NCBI RefSeq assembly: GCF_039414295.1
Contig: NZ_JBCITM010000001.1
Location: forward strand, 186,001-250,000
Source of the DNA: Anoxynatronum sibiricum
Lineage (GTDB): Bacteria > Bacillota > Clostridia > Peptostreptococcales > Tindalliaceae
Direction of reading: 5' to 3'
DNA length: 64,000 bases
The notes under the pieces are model-generated. The model saw only the letters and a list, made by a program, of their open reading frames with translations, was not told the DNA's origin and did no database searches. How positions within the stretch are numbered: position 1 is the stretch's first letter; every line of letters starts with the position of its first letter. Shown in pieces: positions 42,855 to 51,647 of this stretch. The translations under genes were made by a program, and so were the position numbers.

Positions 42855-44094
42855 AATCAGAGTGGATGGAAAGGCAAAGGTCACTGGAAAGGCCCTTTAC
42901 CCTGAAGACATCTACATGGACAACATGGTATTTGGAAAAACCCTGCGTTCAAGCCGCCCTCATGCTCATTTCAGCCTAAATCTGGAACAGGCTTCTCAAA
43001 TGCCGGGGGTGCTTCGCATTTTTACAGCATCAGATGTACCTCATAATGCCCATGGTGTTCTTTTCAAGGATCATGAAGTGATTTGCAGGGATAAAGTCCG
43101 GCGGGTGGGAGACCCCATGGCTTTTGTGGTGGCAGCAACAGAAAAAGAAGCCACTGCCGCACGGGATGCCATTCAGGTGACCTACGAGGATCTGCCGGCT
43201 GTTTTTGACCCCGAGGAGGCATTGAAGCCGGGAGCTCCATTGGTACATGAACAGGGAAATCTGGTGTATCGTTTCAAGCTGCGCCGTGGCGATGTGGCAG
43301 CAGGATTCCGGGAGAGTCATGCCATTGTGGAACAGGAGTACCGGACGCCCATGGTGGATCATGCCTTTCTTCAGCCAGAGTCAGGACTGGCCTACATGGA
43401 AGAAGATGAGCGGGTAGTGGTGTGCGCCGCCACTCAGTATCCCCATTTTGATCAGCTGGAAATAGCAGAAGCCCTGGCGCTTCCAACAGAACAGGTGAAA
43501 GTGGTGAATCCGGCGGTGGGTGGAGCCTTTGGCGGCCGGGAAGATGTGACCATGCAGATTCATTTGGCATTGGCGGCTCAACATCTGAAACGGCCGGTGA
43601 AGACTACCTACAGCCGGGAAGAGTCTTTCTATGCTCACAGCAAACGGCATGCCATGGTGATGCGATTGAAAACCGGTGCTGACAGAGAAGGCAACCTGCT
43701 GGCCACTCAGGTGACCATTTATTCCGATACGGGTGCTTATGCCTCCTGGGCCATTAATGTACTGCGGAAAGCAGGGGTACATGCCACCGGCCCCTACGTG
43801 ATTCCCCATGTGCATGTGGATGGTTACAGCGCTTACACCAATAACCCCTATGCGGGAGCCATGCGAGGCTTTGGGGCGACACAGATTCCCATTGCCCATG
43901 AAATGCAGATGGATGCACTGGCAGAGCAGCTGGGGATCAGTCCCCTGGAAATTCGTTTGAAAAACGCCTTCGTACCCGGTTCTGTGACCGCCACAGGCCA
44001 AACCCTCTCTGAAAGTGTGCCGCTGGTGGAATGTTTGGAAGCAGTGGCAGAAAAACTGGGCTTGAAACAGAGTCTTCGGGAGGTGGCACCATGA
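42826..44094 (+). CDS. Molybdenum hydroxylase Mo-binding subunit, N-terminal half
   Basis: A 422-residue protein matching the first half of the large molybdopterin subunit: the a/b hammerhead (EIRVDGKAKVTGKALYPEDI), the Mo-site glycine loop VGGAFGGRED, and the RGFGATQ segment around residue 345. It stops near residue 422, where a one-piece enzyme would continue. The next gene carries the remainder with its own ribosome site and an ATGA overlap. The split resembles NdhL/NdhM of Eubacterium barkeri nicotinate dehydrogenase, so this looks like natural fission. Confidence 0.9.
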   Translation: MALRVVGQNEIRVDGKAKVTGKALYPEDIYMDNMVFGKTLRSSRPHAHFSLNLEQASQMPGVLRIFTASDVPHNAHGVLFKDHEVICRDKVRRVGDPMAFVVAATEKEATAARDAIQVTYEDLPAVFDPEEALKPGAPLVHEQGNLVYRFKLRRGDVAAGFRESHAIVEQEYRTPMVDHAFLQPESGLAYMEEDERVVVCAATQYPHFDQLEIAEALALPTEQVKVVNPAVGGAFGGREDVTMQIHLALAAQHLKRPVKTTYSREESFYAHSKRHAMVMRLKTGADREGNLLATQVTIYSDTGAYASWAINVLRKAGVHATGPYVIPHVHVDGYSAYTNNPYAGAMRGFGATQIPIAHEMQMDALAEQLGISPLEIRLKNAFVPGSVTATGQTLSESVPLVECLEAVAEKLGLKQSLREVAP

Positions 44095-45089
44095 AAAAAA
44101 GAGGAAAAGGGATTGGATGCACCTTTTATGGTACTGGCTATGGGAATGGCTTTCCGGATGTTTCCCGATCCATCGTCCAACTGGAACGGGATGGATCGGT
44201 GACTGTTTATGTGGGGGCCACTGAGGTGGGACAAGGTGCCAAGACCGTCTTGAGTCAAATCGCTGCGGAAGTGATGGCGCTTCCCTTGTCAGGCATTCAT
44301 TTCGTGTGTGAAAACACCGATGAAACCCCGGATGCAGGGACAGCTGCTGCCAGCCGTCAGACCTACAACACCGGTAATGCCATCAAACGCACTGCTGAAT
44401 TATTACTGAAAGAAATGAAAGTAACGGCAGCCCAGCACTGGGGGGTATCATCACCCGGCCGTATTTCAATGGATTCAGGGAAGCTGGTTCATCCAGAACA
44501 TGCTGAATCAACACTCAGCTACCGGGAAGTTGCCATGATAAAGGGACAGGAACTGCTTCGAGTGGAAGACAGTTTCACCGCCATGACCACCCAGCTGGAT
44601 GATGAAACCGGTCAGGGAAACCCATACTGGCCCTATACCTTTAACGTCTATGGCGTGGAAGTGGAAGTAGATACAGAAACGGGTAAAGTCTCAGTAACGA
44701 AAGCTGTCTGTGCCCAGGATGTGGGACGGGCCGTGAATCCCAAACTCATTGAAGGGCAGATGGATGGCGGATTTGCCATGGGGCTGGGGTATGCGCTGAT
44801 GGAAGATGTGAATCTGCAGCAGGGCCATATGAAGCATGACCGCTATTCCAATTATCTGATCCCCACGGCCATGGACTTGCCCGACCTGGAAAAAATCATT
44901 GTGGAAGCGCCGGAGTCCACCGCACCCTTCGGGGCGAAAGGGATTGGCGAGCCAGTAATGCTGGGGGTGGCACCGGCTATTCTAAACGCCATCTATGACG
45001 CAGTTGGGATTCGAATGACAGAGATTCCAGTGACGCCAGACCGTTTGCTGGTGGCACTCAAGCAACATGAGGGGAAGGAAGGGATCTGA
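44091..45089 (+). CDS. Molybdenum hydroxylase Mo-binding subunit, C-terminal half
   Basis: A 332-residue protein equal to the second half of the large subunit. VYVGATEVGQGAKTVLSQIA binds the pterin, AASRQTYNTGNAI follows, and APFGAKGIGEPVMLGVAPAI carries the catalytic Glu (GEP) near the end. GGGAGGTGG precedes ATG 44091 by five bases. The two halves together total about 754 residues, a normal size for the intact subunit. A xanthine/hypoxanthine role is inferred from the purine locus; nicotinate dehydrogenase is the closest architectural analogue. Confidence 0.9.
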   Translation: MKKRGKGIGCTFYGTGYGNGFPDVSRSIVQLERDGSVTVYVGATEVGQGAKTVLSQIAAEVMALPLSGIHFVCENTDETPDAGTAAASRQTYNTGNAIKRTAELLLKEMKVTAAQHWGVSSPGRISMDSGKLVHPEHAESTLSYREVAMIKGQELLRVEDSFTAMTTQLDDETGQGNPYWPYTFNVYGVEVEVDTETGKVSVTKAVCAQDVGRAVNPKLIEGQMDGGFAMGLGYALMEDVNLQQGHMKHDRYSNYLIPTAMDLPDLEKIIVEAPESTAPFGAKGIGEPVMLGVAPAILNAIYDAVGIRMTEIPVTPDRLLVALKQHEGKEGI

Positions 45090-46813
45090 TGAAAACGGCG
45101 CTGAAAAAACGCATTGATGTGGCTGCCGGCCGGGAACCGGCAGACCTTGTTCTGAAAAACGCCCAAATTGTCAATGTGTTCACGTCAGAAATCATTAAAG
45201 GTGACGTTGCCATACAAGACGGCTTGATCGCCGGCATCGGCAATTATGAAGGCCGGGAAACGTTGGACCTGGAATGGGCCTATCTGTCACCAGGACTTAT
45301 TGACGGTCATGTTCACCTTGAATCGGCCATGGTGGCACCCGCAGAGTTTGCCCGGGCGGTGGTGCCCCGGGGTACCACCGCCGTGGTGGCAGACCCCCAC
45401 GAAATTGCCAATGTGGCGGGCATTCAAGGCATTCAGTACATCCTTGAGGCCACCAAAGAACTTCCCCTGGATGTTCGGGTGATGCTGCCTTCCTGTGTAC
45501 CGGCCACCTCCTTTGAAAATGCAGGAGCGGTTCTGAAAGCCGACGATTTGGCACCTCTCTATGGTGAGGAACGGGTGCTGGGACTGGGAGAGTTGATGGA
45601 TTATCCCGGAGTGGTTGGCGGTGAGGCGGCTATTCTGGATAAAATAGTGGGTGCCGGCGGCCGGGTGATGGATGGCCACGGGCCCATCATTGAAAAAAAG
45701 GAGCTGAATGCCTATGTGACTGCAGGTATTCAGACAGAACACGAATGTTCCACGGCAGATGAAATGCTGGAACGCCTGCGTCTGGGCATGTATATTCTCA
45801 TTCGCGAAGGATCAGCTGCCAGAAATCTGAAAGAACTGGTGAAATTGGTGAATCGGGAGAATCTACGACGCTGCCTGTTTTGCACCGACGATAAACACCC
45901 TGAAGATCTATTGCAGCGAGGTCATATTGACAATAATCTGAGAATGGCTGTGGAAGAAGGCATTGATCCTGTGGCCGCCATTCAGATGGCCACCATCAAC
46001 GCTGCAGAATGCTATGGAATGAAACGGGTGGGAGCGGTGGCACCCGGATACCGGGCCGATCTGGTGGTTTTTGACAATCTCAGGGATTTCAATGCACAAA
46101 AAGTCTTTCGGGAAGGCAAACTGGTGGCCCGTGATGGAAAAGCCCTCTTTGAATCAGGACCCCAGGGAACCAACCTGGTCAGTCAAACAGTGCATTTACC
46201 GCCACTGACAGCAGCACAGCTGAAACTGGCGCTTTCATCAGACATTGTTCATGTCATCCAGTTGCAGCCCCACAGTCTGGTCACTCGAAAAACCGTGCGA
46301 AAAGTCAATGTGGAAGAAGGCGGCTTTGCCTATCACCGCAGCCTGGATATACTGAAGATGGCAGTGATTGAACGCCATCACGCCACCGGGCAGATGGGAC
46401 TGGGTTTGGTGGAAGGTTTCGGGCTGAAGCAGGGGGCCATTGCCACCACCATTGGTCATGATTCCCATAATCTGATTGTGATTGGTGACAACGATACTGA
46501 CATGCTTCTGGCTGTCGAGACCCTTCGACAGGTGGGTGGCGGCATCACCCTTTGCAGCCAGGGGGAGACCCTGCAGACTCTTCCCCTTCCCATTGGCGGG
46601 CTCATGTCGGACGCACCTCTGGAGGAAGTGAACCAACAACTGATGGCGATGCTCCGGTTGGCCCATGAAAAACTGTGCGTCAGCCACGACATTGATCCTT
46701 TTATGACCCTGTCTTTTCTGGCGCTGCCGGTGATTCCCGAAATAAAACTGACAGACATGGGATTGTTTGATGTCAACGCTTTTGCCTTCATGGATATTCA
46801 CGTAAAGGAGTAA
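45089..46813 (+). CDS. ade: Adenine deaminase
   Basis: A canonical 574-residue adenine deaminase, converting adenine to hypoxanthine with a di-iron or di-manganese centre. Key sites are complete: IDGHVHLESA (His74, His76), DPHEIANVAG, Glu168 in GLGELMDYPG, DGHGP (His197), TEHE (His218) and CTDDKHPEDLL (Asp267-Asp268, His270). Its ATG shares one base with the preceding Mo-subunit stop. Hypoxanthine produced here would feed the molybdenum hydroxylase encoded just upstream. Confidence 0.94.
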   Translation: MKTALKKRIDVAAGREPADLVLKNAQIVNVFTSEIIKGDVAIQDGLIAGIGNYEGRETLDLEWAYLSPGLIDGHVHLESAMVAPAEFARAVVPRGTTAVVADPHEIANVAGIQGIQYILEATKELPLDVRVMLPSCVPATSFENAGAVLKADDLAPLYGEERVLGLGELMDYPGVVGGEAAILDKIVGAGGRVMDGHGPIIEKKELNAYVTAGIQTEHECSTADEMLERLRLGMYILIREGSAARNLKELVKLVNRENLRRCLFCTDDKHPEDLLQRGHIDNNLRMAVEEGIDPVAAIQMATINAAECYGMKRVGAVAPGYRADLVVFDNLRDFNAQKVFREGKLVARDGKALFESGPQGTNLVSQTVHLPPLTAAQLKLALSSDIVHVIQLQPHSLVTRKTVRKVNVEEGGFAYHRSLDILKMAVIERHHATGQMGLGLVEGFGLKQGAIATTIGHDSHNLIVIGDNDTDMLLAVETLRQVGGGITLCSQGETLQTLPLPIGGLMSDAPLEEVNQQLMAMLRLAHEKLCVSHDIDPFMTLSFLALPVIPEIKLTDMGLFDVNAFAFMDIHVKE

Positions 46814-46839
46814 GTGTCAGAATCAAAGGGGCGATGGTT

Positions 46840-47634
46840 ATGGCCTTGAGAGATTTATTCAATCTGCAACGGGCAGACATCCCTGTCATCTCCTTTGTTG
46901 GCGCCGGCGGCAAAACCACCGCCATGTTCACATTGGCAGCAGAACTGCGGGCTGCGGGGAATGCGGTGATGGTGACCACCACCACCGCCATGTATGTTCC
47001 CAAAAGAGAACCTGTGGATCATCAATGGACCCACCCCACGCTGCTTCCTCACTGCTTCCCCGCAAAGAGGGAAAATGGGACTGTCCATCCGCAAATCCTG
47101 GTGTGGGGAAGTGGGATTCAAAGAGGTGACTCAGGTGGTGATAAGCTGACAGGGATTTCACTGGACGCAGTCAGCAGGTGGAAGGAAGATCATTCAGGCG
47201 TGCCGCTGCTGGTGGAAGCCGATGGTTCCCGAAAGAGGCCTGTGAAAGCACCGGCAGATCATGAACCGGTGATTCCTGTGTCAACAAAGATGGTGATTGG
47301 TGTCATTGGATTAAAGGCAATGGGTGCACCGGTGAACGTTGAAAACGTTCACCGACTGGACCCCTTTTGTCGTGTGACAGAGAGTCAGCCAGGTGACAGG
47401 ATTTCAGTTGATCATCTGAGACGGCTGATCTTTCATGAAAAAGGACTCTTTAAAGATGCGCCGCCAGCTGCGGCAAAAATCGTCCTGCTCAACCAGGCAG
47501 ATACGGCACAACAACGTCTGACTGCGGTTAAGCTGGCTGAACAGGTGATGAAAAGTGACAGTGGTGTTCAAGGCGTGGTGACGACACAGCTTCATCCCAC
47601 AGAGTACCGCTTGTTATGGGGGGAGAGACGATGA
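46840..47634 (+). CDS. yqeC: YqeC-type selenium cofactor biosynthesis protein
   Basis: A SIMIBI-class P-loop protein of about 264 residues. Walker A is GAGGKTT (near residue 23), then TTTTAMYVP and VEADGSRKRPVKAPADHEPV, the diagnostic YqeC segment. YqeC occurs with selenium-dependent molybdenum hydroxylases, in which a labile selenium sits on the Mo centre. Its presence next to the hydroxylase suggests such an enzyme. ATG 46840 has AAAGGGG eight bases upstream; ATG 46834 is too close. It overlaps mocA by four bases. Confidence 0.9.
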   Translation: MALRDLFNLQRADIPVISFVGAGGKTTAMFTLAAELRAAGNAVMVTTTTAMYVPKREPVDHQWTHPTLLPHCFPAKRENGTVHPQILVWGSGIQRGDSGGDKLTGISLDAVSRWKEDHSGVPLLVEADGSRKRPVKAPADHEPVIPVSTKMVIGVIGLKAMGAPVNVENVHRLDPFCRVTESQPGDRISVDHLRRLIFHEKGLFKDAPPAAAKIVLLNQADTAQQRLTAVKLAEQVMKSDSGVQGVVTTQLHPTEYRLLWGERR

Positions 47635-48221
47635 TTTCTGCCATATTGCTGGCATCGGGATATGGGACCCGCATGAAGCAACCTAAGTTATTGTTACCAG
47701 TGGAGGGAGTTCCCATGATCCGCCGGGTGGCACAGGCAGTGAAGGCCTCCTGCGTCGATGAAAGCCTGTTGATCTATCGGGAAAACCAGGTGAAAGAGGC
47801 AGTTGCCGAACTGGTGAGTCGGTCTGTTTTTAATTCAGGGGCTCATCAGGGTCAGAGTGAGGCCATCAAGCTGGGAATCCGGCACCTTCACCCTGCAAGC
47901 CATGCCTGTTTTTTTGTCATGGGAGACCAACCCCTGATTCAGCCTCAGATTTTCAATCAATTGATTCGGGAACATGAGCAGCAGCCTCAAAAAATTATCG
48001 TACCCGTCTACCAGGGTAAACGAGGCAGCCCTGTTCTTTTTCCCTCCGAATTCTGGCCCCTGCTTTTACAACTGTCGGGAGACCAGGGTGGGCGGGTAGT
48101 GATGGAATCCCATGGAAAATCGGTGGTCTTGATTGATGTAGAAGATTCAGTTGCCGGAAAAGATGTGGACACCTGGGAATCGTATGTAGATCTCACGGAG
48201 AAGCTAAAGTCAGTCAAATGA
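47631..48221 (+). CDS. mocA: MocA-type molybdenum cofactor cytidylyltransferase
   Basis: A nucleotidyltransferase of about 196 residues that converts molybdopterin to its cytosine dinucleotide, the form used by this hydroxylase class. The NTP-binding start is ILLASGYGTRMKQPKLLLP, followed by SEAIKLGI and VMGDQPLI with its metal-binding Asp, and RGSPVLFP. GGGGGAGAG precedes ATG 47631. It closes the plus-strand purine run that began with ftcD. Confidence 0.92.
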   Translation: MISAILLASGYGTRMKQPKLLLPVEGVPMIRRVAQAVKASCVDESLLIYRENQVKEAVAELVSRSVFNSGAHQGQSEAIKLGIRHLHPASHACFFVMGDQPLIQPQIFNQLIREHEQQPQKIIVPVYQGKRGSPVLFPSEFWPLLLQLSGDQGGRVVMESHGKSVVLIDVEDSVAGKDVDTWESYVDLTEKLKSVK

Positions 48222-48635
48222 TGAAAAGTGCTAATCTTGTGAAATAGCATCGCCTCTTCTAAAAATGCCTTTTCAGACAAAGAGCGTTCATGATTGCAAA
48301 CAAGGTGAAAAATACAAAAAATGCATGTGACATGTGGCATAAAATGATATGATAACTCATGATAGCATGAGGTTCATATGATGAGATCATGATGAAATTC
48401 GGTGATAGTGATGTCAGTGACGACGATGGAAGCAGTCCATGGGGGCAGGGTTATGCTCATGAACGATGAACAGGGCAGTGTATTGATGAAACCGGTAATG
48501 TTCTTGGTATTGGATGGCTACACATTGAAGCGCGCAGGCGGCTGACGGTGCTGGCAGCAACAAATCTGAAGTAATACATGGCAGGAGATCCCATTCATAT
48601 GGTGAATCATCCTGTTTTCCGGGAGAGGTGAAAAA
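48222..48635. other. Gene-free stretch with ATGAT-rich dyads
   Basis: A 414-base gap after mocA. The segment 48340-48430 is rich in ATGAT/CATGAT words and contains the perfect dyad CTCATG-ATAG-CATGAG (48356-48371) and ATGAT-GAG-ATCAT nearby. A short open frame from about 48426 (39 codons) lacks a ribosome site and I do not call it a gene. No T-tailed terminator is evident after mocA. Confidence 0.5.
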
Positions 48636-49622
48636 ATGCAACGACTGTTAAAGATACTGTCAGTCTGCTTCATAATGCTGATCTTGTTACTTCCGGTTCA
48701 GGCCCATGGAAATGCCGGCCCTGTCATTTATGATGAAGACCCGGTGTTTTCCATCATGGCGGACAATGATAGTAAACTTGCTGTTATTGAAGAAGATTTG
48801 GTGATTGATTTAAGCCAGGAAGGTCGCTTCACGGCTCATATAAAAGCCACCTATCACATGCAAAACCAGCATCATGAGGAACTGCGGCAGGGAATGCTGT
48901 TTCCTTTCATTTCTGTTTATGGACATTCTTCACTGGAGGAAGTCGTGATTCAGGTGGACGGTGTATCCATTCCTGTGGAAGCACATCATCTCTTTAATCT
49001 TCCCATGGACCACTACATGCGGGGTGACGGATCGGCATACGAAGAATATGTGCAGCAACTTCAGGCAACCACACTGGATAAAATCATCGAAGTCATGAAA
49101 GATGGCGATGATCTGCCGATAAGACCTGAAACAAAGGCAGATGGCGATGAAATCCATGTGGGTGCATTTACCTATGACGTTGACTTTGCCCCTGGAGAGG
49201 TCCGGGAAGTACAGGTACAGTATACAGTCAGAACTTCTCAGGATCGTTCTGAGACGGTGAAATACAGTTCACTGGTGGCCTATTTTCTTCGTCCGGCTTC
49301 CAGATGGCAGTCTTTTGAAAACCTTACCGTCACGGTCATTCCCCATGAAGAGCAGCCTTTTTTGCTGGAAAGCAGTTTGTCCCTTGCCTATGATCAAGCA
49401 ACACAACACTACACCGGATCTTTTGAAACCCTGCCAGATCAAGACCTGGTTTTCAGAATGTATCATCGCCAAAAACCGGAAACGGGGTTGCTGAGAATCC
49501 TCAGCGACCCCTATATCCTTCTCTTGATTATACCAGCGGCACTGGTGCTGGCAGTACTGGTTTTGGTGACGGTGGTGGTGCTGATGGCAATGAAGAAAAG
49601 TAAAATGAACCTGCGGGATTAA
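48636..49622 (+). CDS. Exported, membrane-anchored protein of unknown function
   Basis: A 328-residue protein. A signal peptide (LLKILSVCFIMLILLLPVQA) is followed by an extracellular beta-rich domain of about 260 residues. A C-terminal membrane helix (near residues 293-317) and a short basic tail end the chain, a type I membrane topology. The ectodomain holds repeated strand-like segments (HIKATYHMQNQHHEELRQG, VRTSQDRSETVKYSSLVAYF) but no motif I recognise. GGGAGAGGTGAAAAA precedes the ATG. It ends three bases from the converging chemoreceptor gene. Confidence 0.8.
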   Translation: MQRLLKILSVCFIMLILLLPVQAHGNAGPVIYDEDPVFSIMADNDSKLAVIEEDLVIDLSQEGRFTAHIKATYHMQNQHHEELRQGMLFPFISVYGHSSLEEVVIQVDGVSIPVEAHHLFNLPMDHYMRGDGSAYEEYVQQLQATTLDKIIEVMKDGDDLPIRPETKADGDEIHVGAFTYDVDFAPGEVREVQVQYTVRTSQDRSETVKYSSLVAYFLRPASRWQSFENLTVTVIPHEEQPFLLESSLSLAYDQATQHYTGSFETLPDQDLVFRMYHRQKPETGLLRILSDPYILLLIIPAALVLAVLVLVTVVVLMAMKKSKMNLRD

Positions 49623-49625
49623 AAG

Positions 49626-51230
49626 CTATTCAATGGATAAATCGCCCACCAGCACCCCGATAATCTCACCGGTACCAGTTTTTATTGGGACAGCCAGTGA
49701 AACACAGTAGTGATAAGTGGCACTGGAAATATAGGGGTCTGTGACAAAGTCACGCCCTGCAATGGCTTCAATAAAATAAGGCCGATGACTGTATTCAAGG
49801 GGCTCATCAGGCAAATCAATGTTAGCGGCCACCATCAGGCCGCTTTTTTCTATGAGTCCAATGTTTTCAAACTGGACGTTTTTCATCTGAACCTCTTTCA
49901 GCAAAGGAGATGCTTTGGAAAGTGGAACCTGTTGCTTTGCCACCTGGCCGGCTGCGTCCCTTAACACAATAAAATCACCATCGATCCCTTTTCGCTGGTC
50001 CGCACTTAATTCAACATTTCCGATGAAAGTATTCAAATAGGCGTCGATACTTTCTGCATCTTCGTGCATTCGATGAACACCCTCCATAACTTCATGCATT
50101 AATGCGGATTGTTCTTCTGCTGAAGCAGATACTTCCTGCGTAAAAGCAGCGGCATTTTCTGTACTGGCAGCGATGTGGTCCATCAACTGACTGGTGTGCT
50201 GAGATAGGCCCGCTGTGTCGGAAGCCAGCACTTTGATGTCATTGACTGCAGAAAAAGTATCCTGGGTGGATGAAAGTACCTGTTGAAAAGAAGCCTTGGA
50301 GGCATCAGCAAAGGCGATATCCTGGGTGGTTTTTTGGGCAGCGGCACCGGTGGAACCGGCAATTGTCTCGATGGAAGCCGTGATGCCGTCAATGAGAGTC
50401 TGAATTTCAGAAGTGGATGCTGCAGTTTGTTCTGCCAGCTTGCGTACTTCATCAGCCACCACGGCAAAACCCCGCCCGTGCTCACCGGCCCGGGCTGCCT
50501 CAATGGCTGCATTCAGTGCCAAGAGATTGGTGGTTTCGCTGATCCCGGAAACAACGGCAGAGATCTCATAGATACGACGGGCTTCCTGTTCCAGCGCAGT
50601 GATCTGATGAGTCACCTGCTGGTTTGCCGTTGCGTTTTCGTTCATTTTTTGAATGAGGGATTCGAATACCTGGCTGCTTTTCTCGACGATCTGAATCATC
50701 CCCTGAGCTGTCTGCAGTGTGGTTTCTGCATGCTGGTTGATGGCGTCAACCTTTTGAATCATATGGTTTGTCGTGGTGCGCGCCTCTTCCAGTGACTCAA
50801 ATTGTCTGGTGGCATTCTCCGCCACTTCATTGATGGACACGGCAATTTCCTGTGAAGATTGTTGTGTTTGGCGGATGTTGCTTTGCAGTTCATCAGACAA
50901 GACAAAGAGCTTTTGGGACATGGCGGCCATTTCAGACAGTATTTTTTTAGTGTTAAGAGACAACTGATTAATGTCGCGGCTCAACTCCCGGGTGGTGGCA
51001 GTCCCCTTGATGCGGTGGGCTAACCGTCCCTGGGTCAGCGGCTTGATTTCTTTCATGAGAAGCCGGTTGGCTTCGCTCTGATATCGGTTAACTGCCAACA
51101 GTAGCAAAATGGTCAGGGATGCAGTGCTGAGATTCAGCAGCGAACCCGGTTGCAGCACTAAAGTTGTGGCGAAGGCAATGAGGGTAATGAATGCGATGAC
51201 CAGCAGGGGATTGATTTTTTTTCTCTCCAT
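49626..51230 (-). CDS. Chemotaxis receptor with a C-terminal Cache-like sensor
   Basis: A 534-residue receptor with inverted order. Two short-looped membrane helices (LLVIAFITLIAFATTLVL and STASLTILLLLAV) leave almost nothing outside. The MCP signalling domain follows, with tip TTNLLALNAAIEAARAGEHG. Residues about 415-534 form a sensor with Cache hallmarks: RPYFIEAIAGRDFVTDPYIS and then CVSLAVPIKTGTGEIIGVLV. With two helices, the C-terminal sensor should be cytoplasmic. It lies divergent from a peptide-type ABC operon. AGGAGG precedes the ATG. Confidence 0.88.
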   Translation of the reverse strand: MERKKINPLLVIAFITLIAFATTLVLQPGSLLNLSTASLTILLLLAVNRYQSEANRLLMKEIKPLTQGRLAHRIKGTATTRELSRDINQLSLNTKKILSEMAAMSQKLFVLSDELQSNIRQTQQSSQEIAVSINEVAENATRQFESLEEARTTTNHMIQKVDAINQHAETTLQTAQGMIQIVEKSSQVFESLIQKMNENATANQQVTHQITALEQEARRIYEISAVVSGISETTNLLALNAAIEAARAGEHGRGFAVVADEVRKLAEQTAASTSEIQTLIDGITASIETIAGSTGAAAQKTTQDIAFADASKASFQQVLSSTQDTFSAVNDIKVLASDTAGLSQHTSQLMDHIAASTENAAAFTQEVSASAEEQSALMHEVMEGVHRMHEDAESIDAYLNTFIGNVELSADQRKGIDGDFIVLRDAAGQVAKQQVPLSKASPLLKEVQMKNVQFENIGLIEKSGLMVAANIDLPDEPLEYSHRPYFIEAIAGRDFVTDPYISSATYHYCVSLAVPIKTGTGEIIGVLVGDLSIE

Positions 51231-51567
51231 AGGGAACCTCCTTGAATAGATGTCTTGGTATGATATTCGACAGTAACCGAGAATCTCCTGCTTTGTTAAA
51301 AATGAAACATCAAATCATTTAACAGCATGAGTCGAAAATTGAGTTTACATGGCATGAAAAAGCTATTATTTAAAAAAATGACGGTAATTATTCAAATAGT
51401 GATTGTGATTTTTCTATAAACGCGATTTTATCAATAAATGAAATTCTTTGGAAATACATTCATCAAGATTGTTAAAAGCTCAAAAATCTGTTATCCATCA
51501 AAACGAGCTATATCAATCGCGAGAAGAGCAATAAAAGAAATTGCGCAAATATTGAACGACTTTGCAA

Positions 51568-51596
51568 TTGACAGAAAGTGCTGATGGTGGTAAATT
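51568..51596 (+). promoter_or_regulatory. Promoter of the oligopeptide-type ABC operon
   Basis: TTGACA (51568-51573), a 17-base spacer, TAAATT (51591-51596). The AT-rich 417-base gap 51231-51647 holds no other feature I can support. Confidence 0.6.
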
Positions 51597-51647
51597 GGAA
51601 TGAGCCTTGAGCTATGCATCAATGTATACAAACAAAGGAGGAGTACT

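Larger units (their letters stand above)
25993..48221 (+). other. Purine fermentation and microcompartment locus
   Basis: Nearly all genes here run on one strand with short gaps or overlaps. They comprise regulator, formimidoyltransferase, ring-opening amidohydrolase, carbamoyl hydrolase, prenyl-FMN decarboxylase with its cofactor enzyme, shell proteins, two Ade-type deaminases, permease, purine-type deaminase, molybdenum hydroxylase and its maturation factors. A xanthine-utilisation BMC class has, as I recall, been proposed from genome surveys; the pathway mapping offered here is my inference from gene families and order. Confidence 0.8.

Noticed and set aside
44031..44130. Selenocysteine read-through or frameshift error joining the two Mo-subunit genes
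   Set aside because: The halves lie in different frames, so reading through the TGA would not join them. A good ribosome site and an ATGA overlap support natural fission; a sequencing error cannot be fully excluded.
28809..48221. The urate/xanthine route with YgeX, YgeY, YgeW and YgfK-type enzymes known from E. coli and gut clostridia
   Set aside because: None of those diaminopropionate or carbamoyltransferase-type genes is present; UbiD, FtcD and Ade-like enzymes point to the imidazole route.
48426..48543. Short open frame of about 39 codons
   Set aside because: No ribosome site, no recognisable family and only a partial resemblance to a pilin-like start; it lies in low-complexity surroundings.
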